In this document: one piece after another, positions 23,891-35,893 of the stretch
Numbering within the stretch: position 1 is the stretch's first letter
Layout of the letters: each line of letters begins with the position of its first letter
Program-made: the position numbers and the translations under genes
The notes under the pieces: model-generated
Seen by the model: only the letters and a program-made list of their open reading frames with translations
Database searches by the model: none
What the model was told of the DNA's origin: nothing
Source of the DNA: Morchella semilibera
Taxonomy: Eukaryota > Ascomycota > Pezizomycetes > Pezizales > Morchellaceae
Direction of reading: 5' to 3'
Assembly: GCA_009192285.1 (NCBI GenBank)
Contig: WBVU01000016.1
Location: 1,313,101 to 1,377,100, forward strand
Length of the DNA: 64,000 nt

Positions 23891-26800
23891 ATCCCAGTTG
23901 ATTTTTGATGGGGCTTGGCGCAGTTTCGGAATGTTGGCGGTCCGTGGATAGCTATACCCGTAGTTTCACTTGCAAAACGCTCTCGTTTCAATGGTATGTA
24001 TATAGAAAGCCCGAAACGGCGAGGCTGGGGTTGTTTCCCCTACAATATTTGCTTGCAACGCAGCGTCCAGTTAATATATATTTGCAAGCTCCCAATACCA
24101 AAAACAGAAGATATCATTTACACGTAATATATATGGCTCTGGAAGTCTTAAACTAAGGGGACGGAATGAATTAAAAAAAAAAAAAAAAATGAGACGGGCA
24201 CAATAGAAACCCTAGCCCTCTTGCCAAGACGCCGTCCTCGCCCACGTCCACCGTCCCCCATCCCCCAGAGCCATATAAATACCGACGGCCAATCGCAGGC
24301 TCCCGAGTTTTAGCTGTATTAGCACGGAGTTATGCAAACCCCCCCCCCCCCCATCCAAACCGTAATCTGGCCACGAATAACAGCTATGGAGGAGTCTGGG
24401 CAGTATTAACGTCTGAGTTTTGAGCGCGCCAGCGCCCGAGATGGCCCAGATATATTTATATTTAGCCACCTACCCCCGGTGCTATCTGCGCCAGCTATGC
24501 CGCCCTGGACACCCAGGAAACCCAAGCTTCCGTGCATCGAACAGAGCTATGGCCTTTAATTCTGGGGTACTGGTAAGGGACCTAGTAGTAGACTCCAAAT
24601 GTTTACCGCAATAAAGGGTTTGGCTTGATAAAGCGCCCGATATGAGTTAGCTAGGCGAGTACCAAGGCCGGTGTGAAACCTGACGGAGACAACATTGCTT
24701 GGGGCACGTTTGGTTGTGTTTTGAAGTTAATTGATGGAAATAGACTTTAGAGAATTTTCTAACTAAGCTGCATGATATGTAGTCATACATACCCGACTGA
24801 CGCATCAGTAATTACTGGAATGGTAGTACACACCCTGTTGGGGGGGCACGGTTTGTATGCCATGTTTTTAGATTCGGGGAATTCGTGTTATTCTGGAGCC
24901 CGCTGCAGATGTACTATGACTATGGGCCATCATGATTGGGGAATTGTCCAGTTAATTGCGTTCACTAGATCCACAACTTCTTGTTGAATTTATTCCAGTA
25001 GACTATACCTAGAGCTAATGGCCGCTGCTTGCAAAAATAGGTTATATACTAGTGGCAGATATAATGGCCATGGCAGATCACCAATATATCGACCGCCCTT
25101 CAGGTAGCTTCACGCAACGACCGAGTCCCCAGCTAGGTACCTAGCTGCACCTAGCTAGCTAGTGGTTATATATAAACAGGCTCGAGCTCCCACGTCTCGA
25201 ACATCCTCCAACAAACCCACTACCCCCGCCACGCCACCTCCGCCCCGAGACCGAGTGTCCGAGCCAAAGGACCCTTAGAAGTTAAAGCTATCTATCTATA
25301 GCCCGTTGCAATAGGGCCAGCGTAGCACCTCTCTCCGCGCCCTATACATAACCAGCCAACTCAAGACTCGACCCAACTGACACTCTCACGCAACCGCGTC
25401 GAGACAATGCTTCTCCAGAACCTACCTAGCGGACAAACCACGTACCCACGTACCATAGCCAGAACAATGTCTAGTCAATCGGTTAATGGCTGGATACAAT
25501 TAATGATGTAAACAAACAAAAAAAAAAGTCAATCGATTAATGATCCAGTCACACAATATCACTCGCAGTCATACTTGGCTGTAGGGAGGGCTGGACGGTG
25601 CGAGATTTGGTTAATTGACTGACTACAGGGCAGGAGAGCTGTTTTATATATCCATATGAGACAGTCACATATTATACATGTATGCGTGGGGTGTGTACCG
25701 GACAAATAGCCCTAGGCACAAAGGTTGGCAATATACTCTACATGCGCTACCCATTCCACCGCGGTACCAATGTAGATCGATTGACCAGTGGGCTATCCCG
25801 GTCTAACCCAGCGCCCTGCACTAATTGTTGCAAAACGGCGGTTCTCAGAATATAGATAGGCATGCTATCGGTAAAGAAAGAAAAAGTAGGTTGGGTGATG
25901 AAATGTAGCTTCCGAGCCTGGACCTAGTACCCCCAGTATGCATATGTGTCACGTCACGCCCTGCCAACGACCGAGCCACCCTCAACGCTGGTAACATACT
26001 TACACCTATTAAGCCCATGCCAGTAGATCAAGCACCATAACACCTAGTGCGCACCCCCTCTAGCAAAATAAGCTACCTATGTACCCTCTTTTCTCTTTTT
26101 TCCCCTCTTTTTCTTCCTGAATCAAGCTAGTTTATTTCTGGGTTAAGAGCGTGCAGTCATAGACTATGGCATAAAACCCCTTCCCCTAACGTCAAAAAAC
26201 AAACATACGTCCCCAAAAAACAAAAACACAAAATCCCAAAAACGCAAAGAAAAATAGATCCAAGCATTGTAGAGAAGAAAGCAAAACACAGAACTACGGG
26301 GGAAAAAGGGGGGGGGGGGGGTAATGAGGACAACATGTATCCCCTTGAGTCTCTTCCCGGGGTCGTGTGCCTCTTATGAAGGCTTCGCTAGGTAGTCGTA
26401 GATAGTAATAGAGTGGTTCGAGGGTGGGGGGGGGGGTGCTTTAGACCGTGTCCATGGGGGAGACTTCGCAGCAGTTCTCCATGGGCCATTTTGCTCCCGG
26501 GCAGGAGCAACTGTAGTGAATGGCCAATTAAAGTAATACTGGGAACATGCAAATATATCTATAAAACGATACCACTGATTACCCACCAGCCAGACGAGCA
26601 AAGTTGCGCTCTGGGTCTGTTGGACAAGCATTTCAACCCCCAACCACGTATAGATAACAACCCAGTTCAATTGACCCGTAACGCCACAGGCCGATCGAGT
26701 GACATCTCATGACTACGCCCCCTTATCTTTACGGGGGCCGGGATGAAGGGCGCGCAAATACTTAGCTAGCTGCAGTCGTTGTCGTAGCTATAGATTATGT

Positions 26801-26950
26801 TCATGCATAGTCGAAGCTTTACTTATTGGCCAATATATAACATTAACGACCCTGCATAATTCGACCCGGGAAGGGGGTTATACAAACCAACCACATGCAA
26901 GCTCTAGTCGTAGGCCATAGATCTTAACCCCTACGCCATTACTTGCAATT

Positions 26951-27041
26951 GAAGAATTGGCCATGCATGAGATCAAAATTGCTATCTACGCCCTTCATCC
27001 AATCGTGGAGGTAATCCCTGGCCGGAGATAGCCAATTTTTC
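26951..27041 (+). mobile_element. Inverted-pair MITE, family E, copy 1
   Basis: About 91 bp starting GAAGAATTGGCCATGCAT and ending GGAGATAGCCAATTTTTC, so the ends are imperfect inverted repeats. It matches 27790-27896 in the opposite orientation, including the block GGTAATCCCTGGCCGGAGAT. It is non-coding. Confidence 0.65.
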
Positions 27042-27789
27042 AGCACAGCACCGAAAGCTACCTATGCTTGATCAGCTCTGGGACGCCACGCTGGGACCCA
27101 ACAACGCTTCGATCCACACCCGGTTACTCGCGGCAGCGCAGGTAAGTAGTACCAGACAATGCGATCCCTCGGCACCCATTGGCCCAGGGATCCTTACTAA
27201 CTAATCGCCCCATGCCCCGCGTATATATCCCTGACTTCTACAGTACTACTGTGAGCATGCAACCAGTTTCACAATTGTGCACCACCTATATCCCATTACC
27301 AGCACAGCGCCTAACCACGCGTGTTACTGCCCCGATCGACCCCCATCGCCAAGCCAAGCCGGGCCAAGCCAAGGCCTCCGAATCATGAAACAGCACTCGC
27401 ACCGACGACTTGCGGGGGTTGGCTGTGGGTGCATACGTAACGCCCGTATGGCCAAATCAAACAACGGACTCTTGGGTTGCGCTATCATGCTGACCACCCT
27501 CAAGAAGTCAATTTGTGTGGCTGGCAGATCCTCACTTCAAATAACGGATCCCAAATACAAATCTAACCCCCGGATCGTCAACTGGGGGGGATAGTAGCCA
27601 GGCCCAGCTGAACCCATCGGGCTAGGCTTTGGATATGTAGGGCCAATATCCACGCGGTAAAGCACATATAATATGCCTGGTATATGTCAGCCACCAAGAT
27701 TACCGGACTAGCCGTGGCATTCCGGGGTCAAACAATTGAAAGACACCCGCAGGCTATTATGCAAGAACCGGCGCACACCACCGCAAAAG

Positions 27790-27896
27790 CTCGAGAAATT
27801 GGCTATCTCCGGCCAGGGATTACCGATTGGTTGAAAGGCGTAGGTCAGGTTTGCTTATAGTAGTTTTGATCTTGTATGCATGGCCAATTTTTCGAG
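27790..27896 (-). mobile_element. Inverted-pair MITE, family E, copy 2
   Basis: A 107-bp element with 17-bp terminal repeats, CTCGAGAAATTGGCTAT and ATGGCCAATTTTTCGAG. It is followed by TA on the right only. It begins with CTCG and ends with CGAG, like families A and B. It is the inverted partner of 26951-27041, about 750 bp away. Confidence 0.65.
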
Positions 27897-28432
27897 TAAT
27901 GGTCTCCTTAAGCATGTGCATCGCTATATACATGTATCCACGCAACGCCCCACTCCAGCCGACGGAACCTGTAGCGGAGTGTTGGTAGGTAGGTGGGTGG
28001 TCTACATAACGCGGTATATAGAGACGGTAGTACCTTAACTTTGTGTAGCAGCACTACTTACGTATAGCTAGCTAGTACAGTATGCTGCGGCCGAAAATAT
28101 CAAGGCTGGACAGGACAGTATGCGGTACGTTCATATCGATCTCGGGGGGTGCGGAAACCAGAGAACGTCCTAGCCTACAGGCCGAGAAAACTTTTTTTTT
28201 TGAGAAAAAACCGTTAACCACCACCAACCGGCCTAATCTAAGCCTAATTAAGCCAGCCAAGCCAAGCCAAGCCAAACACCGATCATGAGACAGCACTCGC
28301 CCACCCGACTGGTTATCTCGCCGAGTATTTATCCCATACTACAGTAACTTAGCTTGCTAGAGTAGAGTGGAGCACCAGAGGTAGGTACATTACACCCCGC
28401 CATACACCTCGCCATGCACGGGGCCACAACTC

Positions 28433-28835
28433 TCTGTCCTGTCCTGTCCTGTCCTGCCAGGTTCTCTACCCCCAGACCCAGACCCAGAACCAGGACCCAG
28501 ACCCAGACCCAGAATCCAGAACCCAGACCCCAGAACCCAGAACCCCAGAACTCCAGTCCCGCCCGCCAACAACACCCCCACAACCAACGGCTGCTACATT
28601 TTTCTTCTCCAAAAGTGCACTTTTCTTTCTTTCTTTTGGGGGGGGTGGTCTGTCATTACCGTGTGTAGAGTACAGTACCACGCTGCACTGCACTGCACTG
28701 CACGCAGGGTCCGGGGAGGTTCCGTGGTTACACGTGCTCGCGGTGTTACATGTATGTATGGTGTATGGTGTATGTATGGATGTATGGATGGATGTATGGA
28801 TGGATGTATGGATGTATGGAGAGGAGAGGAGAGGG
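28433..28835. repeat. Microsatellite and minisatellite cluster
   Basis: Successive short tandem arrays are packed into 400 bp: a CTGTC pentamer run (about 28433-28456), a CAGACC/CAGAAC hexamer-type array (about 28472-28553), CTGCA units (about 28682-28702) and GTATGGAT-type units (about 28752-28820). Several apparent reading frames here are repeat artefacts. No gene is supported. Confidence 0.8.
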
Positions 28836-29196
28836 AGGCACGCGACACTGACAGACAGAACGTGCGTGCGTCTCGGGCCCGGGTCCGCTACGTTACATGT
28901 AATTTCATCGATACTCTACTCTACGGCGATGTCAATGTACATATGTAGCTAATACACATACACCCACTCTTCACCGCAAAAAAGGAAATTCGTAACACAC
29001 CAAAAAGCAGACATCACCAACCAATTTATTGCTCTCGTCACAGAGAAGAAGAAGGGCCGTTCAAAAACCGCTACTACTAAACAGTACAGGAAAGAAAAGA
29101 AAAGAAAAGAAAACCCCGTTATATAGAAAACAAAAGACAGAGTAATTACAAAACAATCATTGACGTCGGGAACCATCTAATAGCGACATAACAAAA

Positions 29197-31147
29197 TCAA
29201 GCAGACTCCTTCCCGGCAGCAGACGACGACGGTATCGGGGCTGCGCCCGCGAGCGCCTTCTCCTCGCTTGCGATTCCCTCGCCGTAGAGCTCCTCGCAGA
29301 GTTCTTCGAGCGTCTTGCGTTTCTGTAGTCATCGTAGTCAGTAATCGTGTCACGGTAGCAGTTTGGATGGGGAGACATACCGATTCAGGGATCAAAAGGG
29401 TCGTAAAGATGCCCGCAAACATGAAGGCGGCAAAGATCTGCATGACATGGTTCAGCCACGGGGAAGCGTTCGTGGCTGTCGCGCCGCGCGTCCTCAGCGG
29501 CCCAATAAGCACCTGCGCGATGATGGCGCCGACCTTTCCGCTCGCGGCCGAGATGCCGTGGGAGGTGGATCTGTAGCGGGTGGGGAAGACCTCTCCGGGC
29601 ACCAGGAAGGTTGTGGCGTTGGGCCCAAAGTTGAAGAAGAACTGGCAGAGCACGTAGAGCGCCAGCAGGCCCGACGAGGAGATGCTGTGGAAGGCGAAGC
29701 CGATGACGCAGAAGAGGATGGTGAGGATGACGAAGCCGCCGAGCTGGATGGGCTTTCGGCCGATGGTGTCGACGGTGAAGACGGTGACCCAGTATCCGGG
29801 GATTGCGCCGGCGCACACGAGGATCAGGTTCCCGACGGCGTTGTTGTAGAGCTTCTGGTACACGTTGTCCTTGGCCGAGTATCCGATTTCTGCGAGGATG
29901 ATTGATGTGTTGAGACCCAGTCCGTAGAAGGCGACGTCGAGGAGGAACCAGGAGCCCGCGGTACCAATGAGGATCTTTCCGAACCTCCACTGACCGTAGT
30001 GCCTGCAGAAATCTGACCAGGATGCCTTGGGGACCTCGAGCTGCGTGCGGGCCTGCATGGTCTCGACGCGGCGGATCTCGTCAACGTCACCGGAAGGCTT
30101 GCCGTTGAGGTATGCGCCAACATCGGCGTCGGCCTGCTCGACATCGCGCGCAACGTCGAAGGTGTAGCGCGGGGTCTCGGGGATGGTGAGACGATAGTAG
30201 AGGGCGATGCATCCGGGAACGGCGCCGAAGCCGATGATGATACGCCACATGCGGTCGAGGGCGGTCTTGCAGGCAGGGCCGCACTCGCTGGCGTGGTTGG
30301 CGCCGATGGTCTGGGACTTGAAGGCGACTGTCACGATTAGAGCCATTAGGGCCGCGCCGAGCTGACCGATACCCTGCATGGCGAAGACGGCGCCCATCAT
30401 GGCACCACGCCATTTTGTTGTCGCGAATCTGCAGTGTTTTGTTAGCGGGCAGTTTGTGGTAATGATCGTGGTTGTAACTTACTCGGCAGTGATGATTGAT
30501 GACAGGGGATAGTCTCCTCCGATACCAATTCCCATAATGACACGCCAGAAGACGAGGATGCCGACAATGTGCATGGAGGGCGATTCCGATGACAATGCTT
30601 GTGCCAGAGTAGTCGCGATGATGATCATGAGTTCGAGTCCGTACATCTTCTTACGGCCCACCACATCGGCAAGCCATCCAAAGAGGAGCTGCCCGATGAC
30701 CGTACCGCCCGAGGTGGAGACTTTGATTGCCGTATCGGAGGACGAGGGGATCGAGCCATTCTGCCAGTATACCAGTCCCAGCATACCAGTGACCAAGTTG
30801 ATGGCGAAAATCTAGAAAGAGAGCGTATGAGCATGGGTGTTTTCCCTTAGTAGCTGTACCTGCAGTAGAAAAGACATACATCATAGGCATCAGTGAAGAA
30901 GCCAATACCAGCCACAATCACAGCGCGCACATGGTACCATCCAAAGGGGGCCTTGTCAATCTCGGCGAGAGCCAAGCGACGCCTCTCGTTCGGGTCCTTT
31001 ACGGCATGTCAGCAAACCCTACTATAACCTCATCTGTGACAGGGAACTCACAGCGATGTGCGCAAAGTCGTTATGAAAGTTGTGGAACGCCGCGTTTCCA
31101 CCAACAGTCTTGTGCACCGGGGCAGTGGGTACAGGGGCGCTCGCCAT
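29197..31147 (-). CDS. pho84: Pho84-type high-affinity phosphate:proton symporter
   Basis: A major-facilitator permease of the phosphate:H+ symporter family, expected in the plasma membrane for inorganic phosphate uptake. Five exons: 31147-31052, 30996-30880, 30811-30483, 30428-29381 and 29322-29197. All introns are GT..AG, about 53-68 nt, and join in frame to give 571 residues, close to the usual length of about 580. The start MASAPVPTAPVHKTV precedes the family segment FGWYHVRAVIVAGIGFFTDAYD. The N-terminal half carries the loop motif ADVVGRKK and the hallmark GIGIGGDYPLSSIITAE, with the conserved Asp at about residue 171. A long hydrophilic central loop follows, then the second-half motif VDTIGRKPIQ. 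The C terminus IPESKRKTLEELCEELYGE is typical of the family. The gene is intact. CACGTG and CACGTT boxes lie upstream, suggesting phosphate-starvation control. A related glycerophosphodiester permease is possible but fits the motifs less well. Confidence 0.93.
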
Positions 31148-31204
31148 TGTACAGGATATCTTCAATTGACCTGTTAGCCCAGAACTCGTCTCTCGTGTCC
31201 ACCC

Positions 31205-31210
31205 CACGTG
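31205..31210. promoter_or_regulatory. CACGTG box upstream of phosphate permease
   Basis: A perfect CACGTG lies 58 bp upstream of the permease start codon. In yeast and Neurospora, Pho4/NUC-1 bHLH regulators bind CACGTG or CACGTT at phosphate-responsive promoters. Its closeness to the ATG means it may lie in the leader rather than the core promoter. Confidence 0.4.
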
Positions 31211-31544
31211 TGTGTGTGGGGAGTGTCATGCTATGCGGTTCCATCCCCCGCGCACGCACTATCCGTTCATCTAAAGTCTTGTCGTTTTTCCCTCTTTCCA
31301 TCTAAAAACTGCCATTCTTGGGGGAAGACGAAGGGGGGAGCTTCCACAAACCTTTGCTTGGTATTCTGGGCAAAAGCTTGTCCACTAAAAAAAAAAACAC
31401 TCTACAGGCACAGTCATAGTTAGAACATGTAACAATTTCGATCCCAAGAACATTGGCACAGTGTTGGCGTTCCATCCCGCAGAGCCAAGCAGTCTGAGAT
31501 TAAAGAGTGAAGGAAAAGCTTACGGGAGAGCCTATCAACCAGGG

Positions 31545-31550
31545 CACGTT
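31545..31550. promoter_or_regulatory. CACGTT box upstream of phosphate permease
   Basis: CACGTT, followed by TCC, lies about 400 bp upstream of the permease start. This is the weaker Pho4/NUC-1-type site and sits at a more usual promoter distance than the CACGTG at 31205. A six-base match alone is weak evidence; the pairing with the other box raises it. Confidence 0.35.
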
Positions 31551-34500
31551 TCCTCTCACGATGGCAGAAAGGGTAAAAAAAAAAAAAAGGCCAAGTTCTC
31601 TTGGAAAGTCTTGAGGAGGAGGAGGGGGGGGGTATGCGTGCTGAGTGCGGGAGGGTACAGTCTATTTATCCATACGCTGCCCGCGCCTCTGCTCTTCTGA
31701 AAGACCACACCCCCGAGGGACGTTGTAGGTAGACACTACCGCCGTTACGTTAACTGACTGGGTCAGATACGGACGCCCGTCCCAAACAGGGAAAACCTCC
31801 CCCCCCAACCACCCCCCACCTCACTTCCGAACCCTTGAGTTTTAACTTTGTTAACAGCTCCATCCAACACGATTTTTTTACTCACCATTGGAGGGGCGAG
31901 GAAGGTATTACAGGATGGGATGGATCTACGAGACAAATGCTCCAACCTACACGCGGTTTGGAGCTGACGGAGGTTTCGAGGCCGTCCCCACCCCTCGGGG
32001 TGAGACAATGGCCAATCGACACGAAGCAATGACCCTCCATCCCAGGCATACGGGTACTTAAAACGCTCACCACCAGGATCTGATCTGAAGCATCCAACGT
32101 CTGTTTGGTTTATCGAGGTTTATTTCATATTTTTTTTTTCGGTGGATAAAAAAGAGCTAGCTCGTTGCAGGGAATAACAGGAGGTTGAACGGGAGACCCA
32201 ATCAAAGACACAGGATCGCCCACGGGGGGCTACGGGGGTGCTCCGCACTTTCGTACCTACCCTTGGTGTGTGTGTGGCTTTCCGATCTGGAAGGAGCGCG
32301 GACTTGTGTGGCTTTGCTCGCGTTTTCCTCGTCTTGGCCAAGAGTTTGTCTCGATTGATATATGCATACACAGACACAGATGGAGCTCTTGGTAGCTAAG
32401 GCTTCAGGAGTCGAGTTTTTCTGGGCAGCAGATGTATGTGTATATATCTATCTATCTATCCATTCTTCTTCCTCTTCTGCTTCTTTGCTGAAGAAACCCC
32501 CCTCCAAAAAAAGAACTGACTGACATGTGCGCTAAGTACAGTACATACAGTCCACGCCTTGATCGCGGACGTCTCCGAGGCACCACCCCACTAAGCAGAA
32601 TTTCCTGCCTGCAAGCAAACAAGATCGATCCAGGCCTTTTTCCTTTTTTTCCAAAGCCGTGGTTCCGCAATGGCAATTGCGCTCTTTCCCACCCACGGGT
32701 CCTCCCAATTGGCCGGCGAGGACCGCAGCGTACCCTACATACAGACGAATTCAATCACTATATCAGAAAGAACGTAAAAAAAAAAAAAAAAAAAAAAAAA
32801 AATTCCGGTAACTGCGGAAGCATCATACATATCTACATATCTCACATCACTCCCAAAGATCTGCCTGCCACAGCCGAGCCTCACCAGTCTGCGATTATCA
32901 AACTTCTCGTCTGATCGAGCGCACATCGCCCCGAGCGGCCCATTTTCTACGGACAGGCTGATTGTTGCTGTGCTGCCTCGGTACGCGCTGCGTGGTGGAG
33001 GTGTAGGAAGACTACAACGTTACATGGAGCTCGCCTAACAGCATCGCCCCAGAGTAAAGTATATACCTCTCGTTAACGAAAAAACGACCCCCCGTCAACG
33101 CCATCCCGAAAAAGTAAAAGTAAACTTCAAGACCAGTCGAATCAGACCAACCACAGCCTGCACGTGCGTCGCACACAATTAACCTCTCTCTGCGCGGTGA
33201 GTTTAAAACGCCGCCACTCTGGAACTCGTTACATAACCATCCCACCCCCCCCCCCCCACGCCACCAGCAGCAGCAGCCCTAACCCAGCACAGCCGGAAGA
33301 GAGAAAAAAAAAAAATGCAAGCGACGGGTATCGACCCTATCCCTGGCGGCAAGTGACAGTCCTGCTGAAGAGAGGATCAGGATCAGGCCATCAGCATCGA
33401 TATTTGAACCTGGTACTACTACTGTGTACTCTCTCCATACAGAACCTTGCTTCTTCGCACGCTTTTTATCACCCGACAGCTATGGGTGGGTAGCTTCAAG
33501 TCGACCCGAGTATCTCCGCTCCGGTGAGCCCAAGACTATGTGGAACGGCGCTAGAAGAACCATGGAAGAAAGAAGGTTCCGCTCAGCTGTGCGTGCGGAA
33601 AAGCTTTAAAACCCTGCTAGCCAAAACAGCGCGGGTGCTGGGTCATGTATTGTCACTCGTGTCGATTCAATTGCGTAGTAGGCGTGGGTACTTGTATATA
33701 AATAATAGGACCCCAACCACGCCGTTGCGTCTATGTATGCCACCACCACCACCACCACCACCACCGCTACAGACGTGATGTGATGTGACTACAGGTGGTG
33801 GTTTCTCCGTGTTTGTAGTATGTACCTTGGGCATTTCACTCAGCGCTATCTACACATCATGAAATCACCGACCGTCACTCGGACCCACCCACCCACCACC
33901 CACCCAAGAACCAAACACCACCAGTGACGTACCTACCTAAAGTATGTACCTACCTATGTACCCCCCCCCCCCCCCCCGCGTGGCAAACCGAGTCGTCATC
34001 CCGCGTAATTCCCAGCTGCTTGCGCAACGGGAGCGATCGACAGGCGCACGATCGCCCGCTCGGAGGATAACGCAAGGCGGCGGCTAGAGTACAGTTTTGT
34101 TCTTGGCAGTGCAGTGGCGGCGCTGATCGTGCGCGAAGGGGTGGTTGCGCCGGTCGGCTGCGGCCCTCAATGGGGCATGTCGGGCGAGGGTAGGTTGTAG
34201 AGTGAGGTACGGAACCTTGATTCGTGGGTTGGCGGCTGCCAATCGGACGTTGTCTGCGAGGGGTAACCGTTGGAGGGGTTAGAATAAGGGTGGTGTTTCA
34301 GGTCGGTGCACTGGTTGAGTGGAAGGGAACCCTAACCCTGGTTGTTTTGTTATGGGATGGAGTGGATGGATGGTGTGGGGTGCGTGTATGTAGACGTGGG
34401 AGTGGTTCTAGAAGAAGGGACTCGTAGATAGAACAACAATAATTAAGAATGTGTATATAGTCGAGCGATAATCTATCACGGGCCATCACTCGGTGTGCGC

Positions 34501-34712
34501 ACTGTTTTAATTGCAGGGTGTCCTCGGTATGCGTGCTGCCGGTGTGGGGGGTTTATTGTATCCCCACCCCCACACCCGGCTGTGGCTGTCTTGGCGTTCT
34601 AATCTCTTGACATCGGCACTCGGACCAGGTCTTGATACTCACGATATACAGATCAGACATTCACGGATTCACACTCACGGATTCACACTCAGGTACACAG
34701 TTCAATTCAGAC

Positions 34713-35893
34713 ATGGCCGCCCCAGAAATCTCCTACATCGACTACGAGACCTTCCTCTCGCCGGCCTTCTCCCCGCACGCCTTCGCAGCAGCACTCATAA
34801 CCACCACCAACGACCCCTCAGACCCAACAGTAGACCTGAGCACCCCTCTCTCCCGCGTCCTCTTCGACCTCCAAGAGATAGACACCCACATCCACACGCT
34901 CACCACCACCTCCTCGCACCCCCTCCTAACCTACACCTCCCGCTCGCACACCGCCTCGCACGCCCTCCTCCACGCCATAACCGCGCAGACCGCCGCCCTC
35001 AACGCCGCCCACACCCGCCTCACCCACTCCATCACCGCGCGCTCCGCGCCCGCAACCCAGCTCGTCACAGCCCTCGAAAACCTGCACACCGCGACGTCCC
35101 TCCTCCGCGAACTCGGCCGCGCCCTAACCCTCGCCCGCCAGCTCGAGATCCAGCTCTCCGAGACCCCCACCCCCCTCGTCCGCGCCGCCCACAGCGTCGT
35201 CGAGCTGCGGCGGCTGCTCGCGGCGAATGCGGGTGCGATGCAGGGCGTTGACCTCGCGGACGAGGTCAACACGCTTGTTGTTGGGCCCGCTGGGGCCGCG
35301 CTCGTTGCGCGGTCGCGCGAGACGCCTCGTGGGGTTCTCGTTTGCTGCCGCAGGCGGCGGCGGCGCCGCCCCCAGGGGGGTCGGCGTTTGCGCTTGATCC
35401 GGCGGTTGTTTGCGGAGGGGTCGCGGCCGGCGGTGACGGCGGCGGTGCAGACGTTGCATTTGCTGGGGGGGTTGGCGGGGACGATGCAGGCGCTGCTGGA
35501 CGCGCAGGTTGGGGCGTCTGTTGCGTTGTTGACGCGGGCGCTGACGGCGCTGACGACGCTTGATCGGACGCTTGTGGAGGTTGCTGGGCGGTGTCGGACG
35601 CTTGTGGCGGTGGAGGGGATGATGGCTGGGGCGGGGTTGGACGCGGAGGTGCTTGCCGAGTTGGATACGCCGGCGCTTGGGACGTCGTTTTTTCGCTCTG
35701 TTGCGGCCGGGTGGGAGCCGAGGGTGAGGGAGGTTGTGGCGCGCGGGGGACGAATGCGAGGATTTTGAGGACGGGGAGGGAGGAAGTTGAGGGAGGGGGT
35801 GAGGGGTGTGTGTTGAGGGGGTTGGGCGACGGTAGGGGCGGGGAGTTTGAGGTGGCGGTTATGGTGGGGGCGGTGGGCAGCTTGGGGAGGTAG
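34713..35893 (+). CDS. COG5: Conserved oligomeric Golgi complex subunit 5, frame-disrupted
   Basis: COG5 is a subunit of the COG tethering complex, which acts on the cytosolic face of the Golgi in retrograde vesicle transport. The start is the ATG at 34713 (MAAPEISYIDYETFLSPAFSP). The N terminus shows the fungal COG5 signature: SYIDYETFLSP, LDLSTPL-like DLSTPLSRVLFDLQEID, then helical coiled regions. Later blocks also match (TAAVQTLHLLGG, LTTLDRTLVEVAGRC, LGTSFFRSVAAGWEPRV). The frame from 34713 stops at 35768. The expected C-terminal block (NARILRTGREEVEGG, CVLRG, VAVMVGAVGSLGR) continues in another frame to a stop at 35893, with the break in a G run at 35745-35749. An Arg-rich stretch at about 35341-35405 also looks out of frame: neighbouring frames read GFSFAAAGGG and GSAFALD instead. 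All disruptions fall in very GC-rich sequence, so assembly indels are as likely as gene decay. No intron is evident. Confidence 0.75.

Larger units (their letters stand above)
15123..29196. other. Long gene-desert rich in short inverted-repeat elements
   Basis: No gene is supportable across these 14 kb. The frames are short and lack domain-like composition. The content I can describe is the short elements listed separately (16262, 16919, 17013, 19121, 20056, 20783, 21517, 23334, 26951, 27790), a tRNA-like relic (23765-23890), C14 and G14 runs (24339-24352, 26308-26321) and a microsatellite block (28433-28835). A further dispersed repeat links about 11400-11520 with about 18340-18520 in inverse orientation (shared motif near TCGGTTTAATTCGGTAT). 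Confidence 0.55.
31148..34712. other. Shared divergent upstream region of permease and COG5
   Basis: No gene is supportable in these 3.5 kb between two divergently transcribed genes. It contains CT/GA-rich stretches, long A runs (about 32777-32802), a CCA repeat (about 33740-33765), a C17 run at 33961-33977 and a further CACGTG near 33162. Two telomere-type CCCTAA units occur near 34329-34340. The part from 34020 onward is strongly G-rich on the plus strand. Confidence 0.5.

Noticed and set aside
28329-28848. Several overlapping frames with repeated peptide units
   Set aside because: They are translations of tandem microsatellites in different frames.
29363-29990. Long frames on both strands within the permease coding exon
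   Set aside because: They are shadows of the GC-rich permease exon; the permease frame itself explains the sequence.
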